Shown here: positions 1 to 6,433 of the stretch, piece by piece
How positions within the stretch are numbered: the stretch's first letter is position 1
Layout of the letters: the number at the start of each line of letters is the position of its first letter
From: an uncultured Collinsella sp.
GTDB taxonomy: Bacteria > Actinomycetota > Coriobacteriia > Coriobacteriales > Coriobacteriaceae
Direction of reading: 5' to 3'
Assembly: GCA_900549275.1 (NCBI GenBank)
Contig: URNU01000010.1
Location: forward strand, 1 to 15,077
Length of the DNA: 15,077 nt
Made by a program: the position numbers and the translations under genes
The notes under the pieces: generated by a model
Database searches by the model: none
Seen by the model: only the letters and a program-made list of their open reading frames with translations
Told to the model about the DNA's origin: nothing

Positions 1-1745
1 AGCTTGGCGACAATCGCGTCCACGCGCTCGGCCGTACCGGGGGCGCAGGTGAGCGACGTGTCCTGGTTGAGGTACGCGTTCTGGACGGTACCGAGCGCCA
101 TCATGCCAAACTCATCGGACATACCAAAGCGCGTCACCATGTTACGGGCGAGCTTGGTGGCCTGCTCGATATCGTTGGCGGCACCGGTCGTCATCTCACC
201 AAAGATGAGCTCCTCGGCTGCACGGCCACCGCAATAGACGGCGAGCTTGTCCAGGACCTCCTGACGTGTGGTCAGGAAGCGCTCATCCTCCTCGACCTGC
301 ATGGTGTAGCCCAGAGCACCGCTCGTGCGCGGCACGATGGTGATCTTCGTGACCGGCGCAGAGCCCTTCTGGCGAGCGGCAACGATGGCATGACCGATCT
401 CGTGATAAGAAACGACCTGCTTCTCGTGGTCGGACAGCACCGTGGACTTGCGCTGCTGACCGGCGATGACGACCTCCACCGACTCCTCAAAATCGTCCTG
501 CGTGGCGCGCTTGCGACCCTCGCGGACGGCACGCAGCGCGCCCTCGTTGATGATGTTGGCCAGGTCGGCGCCCGAGGCGCCGGGCGTGGCGCGGGCAATC
601 GCGGTCAGGTCGATCGGCGGCTGTGTCTTCACGCTCTTGGCATGCAGCTCAAGAATGTTCTTACGGCCGGTCAGGTCGGGCAGCTCAACGGGGATGCGGC
701 GGTCAAAACGACCGGGGCGCAACAGGGCCGGGTCAAGGCTGTCGGGGCGGTTGGTGGCAGCAAGAACGACAATACCCTTGTGGTTATCGAAGCCGTCCAT
801 CTCGGTCAGCAGCTGATTGAGCGTCTGCTCGCGCTCGTCGTTGCCGCTAAAGCCGCCGCCGTCACGCTTTTTGCCGATGGTATCGATCTCGTCGATAAAC
901 ACGATGCACGGGGCCTTTTCCTTGGCCTGCTTAAACAGATCGCGAACCTTAGCGGCGCCGCGGCCGACGAACATCTCGACGAACTCAGAACCAGAAATAC
1001 TAAAGAACGGCACGCCCGCCTCGCCGGCAACAGCCTTGGCAAGCAGGGTCTTACCGGTACCCGGAGGGCCGACAAGAAGAGCACCTCGCGGCAGCTTGGC
1101 GCCGATTTCCTCGTAGCGCTGCGGCTTCTCCAGAAAGTCGACGACCTCCTTGAGGGACTCCTTGGCCTCTTCCTGGCCGGCGACATCCTTAAAGGTCACG
1201 CCCACGTCCTTGGAGGCGATAACGCGCGCGCCGGACTTGCCCAGTCCGCCGCCGCCAAAACCGCCGCCAAAGTTCATCGACGGGCCGTCATCACCCATGG
1301 CCTTCTTCATACGGCGGTTGAGCCACCAACCGATGAGGAAGAAGATGGCCATGGGAAGAATGAGTGTAAGAAGGTAGTAGGTCATCAGACCCGAGTTTTT
1401 ATCGGGAACGACCGACTCCAGGGACGCACCGGATTCAAGCACGCGATCGGTAAAACCCGCATCATTCGGCACGCCGGTCGTCTTGTAGGCGATATTCTCG
1501 TCCTCGCCCTTCTTGGTGTAATAAATCGTGTAATCATCCGTGTTGTACTCGACCTTGTCGACGCTTTTCTTATCGAGCGCTTTGACAAACGTCGAATAAT
1601 CGGTCTTCGTAATCTGCTGCGTGTGACCGATGTTGGGGAACAGAACGGTCGAGAGCACGAGGTAGACGACGAAGGCGATGAGCACGTAGAGGATCATATT
1701 CCGTCTACGTTTGTTGTCATCCATCTCCATCTGCTTGAACTCCAT
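1..1745 (-). CDS. ftsH: ATP-dependent zinc metalloprotease FtsH, 3' end beyond window
   Basis: Membrane-anchored AAA protease that degrades misfolded membrane proteins and short-lived regulators. It reads leftward and runs off the left edge; 581 codons are visible. Seen: a short N-terminal cytoplasmic segment, membrane helix 1 (about residues 17-36), an extracytoplasmic domain, membrane helix 2 (about 121-141), a Gly-rich linker (about 159-169), Walker A GPPGTGKT (226-233), pore motif FVGRGA (259-264), Walker B IVFIDE (281-286), second region of homology with RPGRFDRR (343-350), zinc-protease motif HEIGH (448-452), and a probable third zinc ligand Asp525. The family usually has HEAGH and FVGVGA, so two motif positions differ but no catalytic residue is lost. 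The first ATG (1745) has no clear Shine-Dalgarno; an in-frame ATG at 1730 has GGAG 9 nt upstream, so the true start may be there. Divergent from cobO across 77 nt. Confidence 0.97.
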   Translation of the reverse strand, partial: MEFKQMEMDDNKRRRNMILYVLIAFVVYLVLSTVLFPNIGHTQQITKTDYSTFVKALDKKSVDKVEYNTDDYTIYYTKKGEDENIAYKTTGVPNDAGFTDRVLESGASLESVVPDKNSGLMTYYLLTLILPMAIFFLIGWWLNRRMKKAMGDDGPSMNFGGGFGGGGLGKSGARVIASKDVGVTFKDVAGQEEAKESLKEVVDFLEKPQRYEEIGAKLPRGALLVGPPGTGKTLLAKAVAGEAGVPFFSISGSEFVEMFVGRGAAKVRDLFKQAKEKAPCIVFIDEIDTIGKKRDGGGFSGNDEREQTLNQLLTEMDGFDNHKGIVVLAATNRPDSLDPALLRPGRFDRRIPVELPDLTGRKNILELHAKSVKTQPPIDLTAIARATPGASGADLANIINEGALRAVREGRKRATQDDFEESVEVVIAGQQRKSTVLSDHEKQVVSYHEIGHAIVAARQKGSAPVTKITIVPRTSGALGYTMQVEEDERFLTTRQEVLDKLAVYCGGRAAEELIFGEMTTGAANDIEQATKLARNMVTRFGMSDEFGMMALGTVQNAYLNQDTSLTCAPGTAERVDAIVAK

Positions 1746-1822
1746 CTACTGGGGTTGATAATGCTATCTAGAATACCCAACCCGGACGGCGATAAACCGA
1801 CGCCGGGCACGAAAGGACAGAG

Positions 1823-2308
1823 ATGGCATCACTGGAAGTCGGCAAGGTTCAAATCTATACGGGCGACGGCAAGGGCAAGACGACGGCTGCGCTGGGGCTC
1901 GCGCTGCGCGCCACGGGCTATGGACTTAACGTGCTCATGCTGCAGTTTGCCAAGAAGCTACACTGCGCCGAACACGATGCCGCACCGCGCCTGGGACTGC
2001 GCATTGTACAGGCCGACCGTGACACGCCCGAGGCTTGCGCCGCACAGATCATGGAGCTCGCACGCGAGCAGATATCACAGGTTGACGTTCTGATTTTGGA
2101 CGAACTCGGCGAGGCCATGCGCCGCGGCTTCGTGACGCGCGAGGATGTCGAAGCGCTGATCGCGATAAAGCCCGCCACAACGGAGCTCGTGCTCACCGGC
2201 CGCGGACTGCTGCCACTGGCCGATCTCGCCGACCTGGTCACCGAAATGCGTCCCATCAAACACTACTTCGACGAAGGCCTCCTAGCCCGCCAAGGCATCG
2301 AATACTAA
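1823..2308 (+). CDS. cobO: corrinoid (cob(I)alamin) adenosyltransferase, CobO/BtuR type
   Basis: Transfers the adenosyl group of ATP to the cobalt of reduced corrinoids, making adenosylcobalamin in the cytoplasm. The 161 residues show a modified P-loop GDGKGKTT (14-21), a Walker B-like DVLILDE (88-94), the LTGRG motif (124-128) and the family's conserved C-terminal run from ADLVTEM (136-142) through IKH to GIEY. The start ATG has AAAGGA about 6 nt upstream. The protein is shorter than the roughly 170-200 residues usual for the family; the region after QF (41-42) is compact. No other cobalamin gene is in the window, so the enzyme probably serves salvage or a pathway encoded elsewhere. That is inference. 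The 77-nt upstream gap is too short for a cobalamin riboswitch plus promoter. Convergent with the MATE gene, separated by a long inverted repeat. Confidence 0.92.
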   Translation: MASLEVGKVQIYTGDGKGKTTAALGLALRATGYGLNVLMLQFAKKLHCAEHDAAPRLGLRIVQADRDTPEACAAQIMELAREQISQVDVLILDELGEAMRRGFVTREDVEALIAIKPATTELVLTGRGLLPLADLADLVTEMRPIKHYFDEGLLARQGIEY

Positions 2309-2309
2309 T

Positions 2310-2391
2310 TGATCCAAAGGGGACGGAGGAAACGGATCATCGACATCACGACGGAGATAAATGATCCGTTTTCCTCCGTCCCAAGGGATCA
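2310..2391. repeat. long inverted repeat between convergent genes
   Basis: The left arm core (2320-2340, starting GGGACGGAGG) is the reverse complement of the right arm core (2361-2382, ending CCTCCGTCCC), with a single extra A in the right arm. Outside the cores, TGATCC (2310-2315) faces GGATCA (2386-2391) across a short mismatched stretch, so the arms extend to about 35 nt. The 20-nt spacer (2341-2360) holds a further GACGGAG. The RNA would fold into a hairpin of about 21 bp from either strand, between two convergent genes, so it may act as a bidirectional transcription barrier; it has no long U-run. The exporter's TGA stop (2389-2391) is the outer edge of the right arm. It looks like a mobile or repetitive intergenic element, but only one copy lies in this window, so that is inference. 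Confidence 0.85.
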
Positions 2392-3741
2392 TTTGGCAGT
2401 GGCGCGGCCGAGCCAGTTGCCGCTGTGGTGGTAGATGGTGAACATCGTAGCCGTGATAAGCCAGGTTACGGGGTAAACCAGCAGCAGGTGCTCAAGGGAC
2501 GGATCAAACGGCATAATCGCAAACACCCAGATCACCCTGAGCACGACAGTGCCAAAAATCGTGAGCAGCATGGGCTGCAAGCTCACGCCGGCACCGCGAA
2601 TGGAGCCCGACGCGTTTTCGATAATCGAGAAGATCGCGTAGAACGGCGCGATAAAGTGAAGAATCGTCGTGGTATACGCCGAAATCGAAGCATCGTCGAC
2701 AAACAGACGCGACAACGGACCCGAGAACACCAGCAGCACGGCAGACAGGCCACCAATGAGCATAAACGACAGCACGAGCGACGTATGGTAGCCCTTGCGC
2801 ATGCGCTCGTAGTTGCGCGCGCCAAAGTTCTGTGCCGAGAACGTGGTGATCGACACGCCAAGCGCCTCGGTAACCATCCAGACAATGCCATCTAAGCGGC
2901 CCGAAAGACCCCACGCCGTGGTGACATCGGCGCCAAACGAGTTGACCGACACCTGAATCAAAACGTTGGAAATCGAATACGCAGCAGACTGAAAACCAAG
3001 CGGCAGACCACACGAGATCATGCTCTTACAAATGCCAGGATCAATGCCGAGTTTGGACAGTGAAAGCCGCCACGCACCCGGTGCGTGCATCATACGAATC
3101 ACGATCATCGTGGCATTGGAGCAAATAGTCAGCGCCACCGCGATGCCGCAGCCCAGAGCCTCCATATGAAGCACAGCAACGAAGATGACATCCAGCACCG
3201 CATTAACAAGGCAGCCGGAAGCGATGATCACAGCAGGCCCGCGCGTGTCGCCCACGGCGCGCAGCAGTGCCGTTCCCATATTGAGTAGCAGCGCCGCAAC
3301 CATGGCGGCAAAATAGCAACGAGCATAGGCCACGCCCTCGGCCAATAGTTCATGCGGCGTGTTCATAAACGCCAGCATGGGCTCAACGAACACTATGCCA
3401 AGAATCGAGAAAACGATACCGCCCACCAGCGCGAGCGTCATGGCCGTATGGACCGAACGGCTCAGTCGCTCATCATCGTGCTGGCCAAAATACTGACCGG
3501 TAATGACCGCGCAGCCGGCGCCGACGCCAACGCAAAAGCCAATGCAGAGCTCGGTGAGCACCATCGTGGCCTGGATGCCGCCCAATGCGAGCTTGCCGCC
3601 AAACTGGCCGACGATATAGGTACCGATAAGCGTGTAGGCCTGCTGAAAAAACGAGCTAAAGAAGATGGGAACGCACAGCGACAGCAATTGCTGCCAAATA
3701 ACACCTTGCGTTACATCGATAGCCGTAGATTTCTTAGCCAC
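2389..3741 (-). CDS. MATE family efflux transporter
   Basis: Predicted 450-residue polytopic inner-membrane exporter of the multidrug and toxic compound extrusion family, which usually uses Na+ or H+ gradients to expel cationic drugs or metabolites. The substrate is not predictable here. The sequence alternates hydrophobic helices consistent with 12 membrane segments. It carries the two pseudo-repeated MATE signatures: AVITGQYFGQHDDERL in the N-terminal half, and ITTFSAQNFGARNYERM in the C-terminal half. The length is typical. I chose GTG at 3741 because GGGGAGG lies about 4 nt upstream. The frame is open to a TTG at 3774, but that codon lacks a ribosome site and would add a non-family N-terminus. 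The last codon and TGA stop lie in the right arm of the inverted repeat. No dedicated regulator gene is adjacent. Confidence 0.93.
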   Translation of the reverse strand: MAKKSTAIDVTQGVIWQQLLSLCVPIFFSSFFQQAYTLIGTYIVGQFGGKLALGGIQATMVLTELCIGFCVGVGAGCAVITGQYFGQHDDERLSRSVHTAMTLALVGGIVFSILGIVFVEPMLAFMNTPHELLAEGVAYARCYFAAMVAALLLNMGTALLRAVGDTRGPAVIIASGCLVNAVLDVIFVAVLHMEALGCGIAVALTICSNATMIVIRMMHAPGAWRLSLSKLGIDPGICKSMISCGLPLGFQSAAYSISNVLIQVSVNSFGADVTTAWGLSGRLDGIVWMVTEALGVSITTFSAQNFGARNYERMRKGYHTSLVLSFMLIGGLSAVLLVFSGPLSRLFVDDASISAYTTTILHFIAPFYAIFSIIENASGSIRGAGVSLQPMLLTIFGTVVLRVIWVFAIMPFDPSLEHLLLVYPVTWLITATMFTIYHHSGNWLGRATAK

Positions 3742-3866
3742 ACGCCCTCCCCACAAGCATACGACAAACAACAAAACAGCAATTTAAAACCAAAGCCAAA
3801 ACCAGCTTAGCACCGACTGGCGGCGACCGAAACACCTCGAATTAGAGCGCGGTGCGGAATAACTGC

Positions 3867-4781
3867 CTAGTGATACAGCCCCGGCTGGTAGTGATACTCA
3901 TTGCTCACGTGCGGACACAGCTGCCAAAAGGCAACGGCACTCGCCGCGGCCACGTTGAGCGAATCGACCCCGTGCGCCATCGGAATGCGCACGGCTCGGT
4001 CGCAGCCCGCGATAGTCTTGGCGCCCAAGCCGGCACCCTCGGTACCCATAAAGATTGCCAAGCGGTCAATCTCCTGCAGCACGGGATCGTCCAGCGATAC
4101 GGAATCGTCCGTCAACGCCATGGCAGCACACGAAAAGCCAGCGTTGTGCAGCGCAGCCAGGCCATCGTGCGGCCACACGCGCGCCTCGCTGCCAATACGC
4201 GTCCACGGCACCTGAAACACCGTGCCCATGCTCACGCGGGCCGAGCGACGGTACAACGGGTCGCAGCACGTCGGACTGACCAAAATACCGTCGACATTGA
4301 GCGCGGCGGCCGAGCGGAAAATCGCACCCACGTTCGTGTGGTCGACAATACCCTCGAGCACGCACACGCGCACCGGGCGCTCCCCCGCCGCCTCGACGAC
4401 GCCACCCAAGAACTCATCAACCGGAATCTGGCGCGGTCGACGGAAAGCCGCGAGCGCACCGCGCGTCACATTGAAGCCCGTCAGCTGCTCCATGAGCTCC
4501 ATGGAGGCCACGAACACAGGAACCGGGCCGGCGCCCTCGCGCACGACCAGGCGCTCAAACAGCGGCATCATCTGGTCGAGCCAGCGTTCACCCAAAAGAA
4601 AGCTCACCGGCTCGTATCCGGCACGCACCGCGCGCTCGATAACCTTGGCACTCTCGGCGATAAAGATGCCCTTTTGCGGCTCCAGCACGCAGCGAAGCTC
4701 GCGCTCGGTCAGTCGCACGTAGGCATCGAGCCGCTCGTCCTCGAGCGAGTCGATTCGCAGCACCTCAACGGCATCAGTCAT
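3867..4781 (-). CDS. SpoU/TrmH family RNA 2'-O-methyltransferase
   Basis: Predicted S-adenosylmethionine-dependent enzyme that methylates a ribose 2'-OH in rRNA or tRNA. The 304-residue product has an N-terminal substrate-binding region (about 1-130) and a C-terminal SPOUT trefoil-knot domain. All three motifs are present: motif 1 NVGAIFR (150-156, Asn and Arg conserved), motif 2 FMGTEGAGL (244-252), and motif 3 RIPMAHGVDSLNVAAAS (265-281). Which RNA and which nucleotide is modified cannot be read from the sequence. I chose ATG 4781, preceded by CAGG about 6 nt upstream; an in-frame ATG at 4814 would add 11 residues without a ribosome site. It lies about 110 nt downstream of folA on the same strand, with a hairpin between, so it may be transcribed separately or by read-through. 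Confidence 0.9.
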   Translation of the reverse strand: MTDAVEVLRIDSLEDERLDAYVRLTERELRCVLEPQKGIFIAESAKVIERAVRAGYEPVSFLLGERWLDQMMPLFERLVVREGAGPVPVFVASMELMEQLTGFNVTRGALAAFRRPRQIPVDEFLGGVVEAAGERPVRVCVLEGIVDHTNVGAIFRSAAALNVDGILVSPTCCDPLYRRSARVSMGTVFQVPWTRIGSEARVWPHDGLAALHNAGFSCAAMALTDDSVSLDDPVLQEIDRLAIFMGTEGAGLGAKTIAGCDRAVRIPMAHGVDSLNVAAASAVAFWQLCPHVSNEYHYQPGLYH

Positions 4782-4827
4782 AGCAGCCTGCCCGTACCCT
4801 TCTTTACAGCACATCTATACCAAACGA

Positions 4828-4846
4828 GGCGACGCTAAGCGCCGCC
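4828..4846 (-). terminator. short GC-rich hairpin downstream of folA, weak terminator candidate
   Basis: The leftward RNA reads GGCGGCG, a CTTAG loop, then CGTCGCC, a 7-bp stem with one G-U pair. It sits 44 nt after the folA stop and ahead of the methyltransferase gene. The following bases (TCGTTTGG) are only mildly U-rich, so termination would be partial at best. Confidence 0.35.
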
Positions 4847-4890
4847 CCATGCAATCAATCAACCCGATGATACCGTTCACGCCAGACGAT

Positions 4891-5409
4891 TTACGCCTCA
4901 ACGCGACGATACGTCACGAACTCATAATCGACGCCCTCATCGCCCTCGCCCGAGGCAATCGTGGCAACCCCGCCACGCCACGCAATCTCCCACGCGGGAT
5001 CGGCGTCCAAGTCGGGAAAGTACGTGTCCACGGCATGGGTGCAATGGTTGTGCGTGACCTCGGCCTCGGCGCAATACGGCAAAAACTGCCGATACACCTC
5101 GCCGCCGCCGATCACCCACGCAACGGGCTCATCGGCAACCGCAGCGAGCGCCTCGTCGATGCTATGCACCACGTCGACGCCCTCGGGAGCAAAGCTCTCG
5201 TCGCGGGTGAGCACGATATTGCGGCGGTTCTTGAGCGGACGCCCACCGGGAAAACTCAGCAGGGTCTTGCGCCCCATAATGACCGGGCAACCTTTGGTGC
5301 ACGCCACAAAATGGCGCATGTCGGCGCGATTAGACACCACCATATCGCCCTCGCACCCAATGCCCCAGTCGTCACACACGGCGACGATGGCAGAAAGCTT
5401 ACACGTCAT
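4891..5409 (-). CDS. folA: dihydrofolate reductase
   Basis: Reduces dihydrofolate to tetrahydrofolate with NADPH, replacing the folate oxidised by the adjacent thymidylate synthase. The 172-residue product has the usual family length. Seen: AIVAVCDDWGIG (7-18), acidic substrate-binding residue Asp30, MGRKT (45-49), SFPGGRPLKNR (52-62), the cofactor-binding run VIGGGEVYRQFLP (99-111) and VDTYFP (127-132). The loop that is usually LPW before the acidic residue reads MVV here (23-25), so the common Pro-Trp pair is absent. Similar losses occur in some clostridial relatives, from memory. ATG 5409 is chosen because AGGTGG lies 5 nt upstream; an in-frame GTG at 5418 would add three residues and lacks a site. 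It starts 9 nt after the thyA stop and is clearly co-transcribed. Confidence 0.95.
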   Translation of the reverse strand: MTCKLSAIVAVCDDWGIGCEGDMVVSNRADMRHFVACTKGCPVIMGRKTLLSFPGGRPLKNRRNIVLTRDESFAPEGVDVVHSIDEALAAVADEPVAWVIGGGEVYRQFLPYCAEAEVTHNHCTHAVDTYFPDLDADPAWEIAWRGGVATIASGEGDEGVDYEFVTYRRVEA

Positions 5410-5418
5410 GAGCGCCAC

Positions 5419-6267
5419 CTACACCGCAATGGGAATGTTCTTGACCTGCGGGCCGTGCTCGTAGCCCTCGACGATGAGGTCATCGGTCGTAAACGCATAG
5501 AAATCGTGCACGTCGGGGTTAAGCGTTACCTTGGGCGCCGCAAACTGCGGACGCTCGATAAGTTCACGGACAATATCGACATGACGGTCGTAAATGTGGG
5601 CATCGGCAATCACATGCAGCAGCTCACCGGGAATCATATCGACCGACTGCGCGACCATCATCAGCAAAATGGCGTACTGGCACACATTCCAGTTGTTCGC
5701 GGCCAAAATGTCCTGGCTGCGCTGGTTGAGAATCATGTTGAGTGTGGGTTTATCGTCCTGCGGGCGCTGCGTGACGTTATAGGTCACGCTGTAGGCGCAT
5801 GGATACAGGTGCATCTCGGACAGATCGTTAAACACATAGGTGTTCGTCATGATACGGCGGCTGTACGGCGTATGCTTAAGATCGTACAGCACACGATCCA
5901 TCTGGTCGAAATCGCCCTCGGCATAATGGCTTTTCTGGCCAATCTGATACCCGTAGGCTTTGCCGATGGAACCGGTCTCGTCGGCCCACTCGTCCCAAAT
6001 ATGGCTGTTGAGGTCATGGACGTTATTTGACTTCTTTTGATAGATCCACAGAATCTCGTCCATGGCAGATTTAAGCGCCGTGCGACGAAGGGTGAGCGCG
6101 GGGAACTCCTCGCGCAGGTCATAGCGTGCCGTAACGCCAAAGTTTTTAATGGTATAGGCAGGGGTGCCATCCTCCCACACCGGGCGGACCTTTTGGCCCT
6201 CGGTGGTGGTGCCATGGTCCAGAATATCGCGGCACATGGTTACAAACTGTTGATCAGCCTTGCTCAT
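5419..6267 (-). CDS. thyA: thymidylate synthase
   Basis: Converts dUMP to dTMP using methylenetetrahydrofolate, releasing dihydrofolate for FolA. The 282-residue protein resembles the Bacillus subtilis ThyA subgroup more than E. coli ThyA. It shows KSNNVHDLNSHIWDEW (79-94), GSIGKAYGYQIG (99-110), the phosphate-binding SRR (136-138), catalytic Cys157 in LYPCAY, RSQD (183-186), the Asn-rich stretch ANNWNV (190-195), DAHIYDRH (222-229) and a hydrophobic C-terminus ending in AV. The usual His after the catalytic Cys is Ala, and the common LGxPFN is LAANNWN. The ATG at 6267 is fixed by AGGAGGG about 4 nt upstream; longer in-frame extensions to 6582 are not credible because they cross the divergent promoter region. 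First gene of thyA-folA. Confidence 0.96.
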   Translation of the reverse strand: MSKADQQFVTMCRDILDHGTTTEGQKVRPVWEDGTPAYTIKNFGVTARYDLREEFPALTLRRTALKSAMDEILWIYQKKSNNVHDLNSHIWDEWADETGSIGKAYGYQIGQKSHYAEGDFDQMDRVLYDLKHTPYSRRIMTNTYVFNDLSEMHLYPCAYSVTYNVTQRPQDDKPTLNMILNQRSQDILAANNWNVCQYAILLMMVAQSVDMIPGELLHVIADAHIYDRHVDIVRELIERPQFAAPKVTLNPDVHDFYAFTTDDLIVEGYEHGPQVKNIPIAV

Positions 6268-6301
6268 TGACCCTCCTGTCAGTCGCCTACAAGCGAGATT
6301 C

Positions 6302-6307
6302 ATTGTA
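6302..6307 (-). promoter_or_regulatory. candidate -10 element of thyA
   Basis: On the leftward strand this reads TACAAT, one mismatch from the consensus, about 35 nt before the thyA ATG. No good -35 hexamer lies 16-18 nt upstream, so an activator or a weak promoter is possible. Confidence 0.4.
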
Positions 6308-6352
6308 GCCCAGGCGCACGCGGCCCCACAGCCCAAACATAAGCCCTCATTT

Positions 6353-6368
6353 TCTGACATATGCCAGA
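6353..6368. promoter_or_regulatory. palindromic operator candidate, copy 1
   Basis: TCTGACATATGCCAGA is an inverted repeat centred on CATATG with one mismatched pair. It lies in the divergent region between thyA and the DUF134/NifX gene, upstream of the candidate promoter of the latter. It shares the 11-base core TGACATATGYC with copy 2, whose centre is 53 bp away. Confidence 0.6.
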
Positions 6369-6374
6369 AATTCC

Positions 6375-6402
6375 TTGCGCAAATCCGTACGTTCGCTATT
6401 CT
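6375..6402 (+). promoter_or_regulatory. candidate promoter of the DUF134/NifX gene
   Basis: TTGCGC (6375-6380) and TATTCT (6397-6402) are separated by 16 nt and would start RNA near 6409, inside palindrome copy 2. The perfect -35 word TTGACA at 6407-6412 is too close to the ATG at 6434 to serve this gene in the usual way, and is explained by the palindrome. Confidence 0.4.
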
Positions 6403-6405
6403 ATT

Positions 6406-6421
6406 GTTGACATATGTCAGA
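6406..6421. promoter_or_regulatory. palindromic operator candidate, copy 2
   Basis: Contains the perfect 12-bp palindrome TGACATATGTCA (6408-6419) followed by GA as in copy 1. It would overlap the predicted transcription start and ends 12 nt before the ATG, a classic position for repression. The spacing to copy 1, about five helical turns, puts both on the same DNA face. Confidence 0.65.
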
Positions 6422-6433
6422 TTTGGAGAGTGT

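Noticed and set aside
1746..1822. Possible cobalamin riboswitch or structured leader ahead of cobO
   Set aside because: Only 77 nt are available and no B12-box was seen; the short CGGCG/CGCCG pairing near 1787-1804 is too weak to call. The region may hold divergent promoters (TAGAAT at 1769-1774) but none has a matching -35.
390..2093. Open rightward frame of 567 codons opposite ftsH
   Set aside because: It is the antisense shadow of ftsH, has no family motifs, and overlaps the start of cobO; ftsH on the other strand shows all AAA and protease motifs.
3742..3866. Searched for a gene, terminator or promoter between the MATE gene and the methyltransferase
   Set aside because: Only 4-6 bp pairings and poorly spaced promoter-like words (TTGCTG and TATGCT, 15 nt apart) were found; nothing supportable.
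3852..6030. Two long rightward frames (3852-4838 and 4849-6030)
   Set aside because: Low-complexity His/Arg/Gln-rich translations opposite the methyltransferase, folA and thyA, which are clearly real.
6407..6412. Perfect -35 word TTGACA
   Set aside because: A matching -10 would have to overlap the ATG at 6434; the word is part of the palindrome, so I did not call it a promoter.
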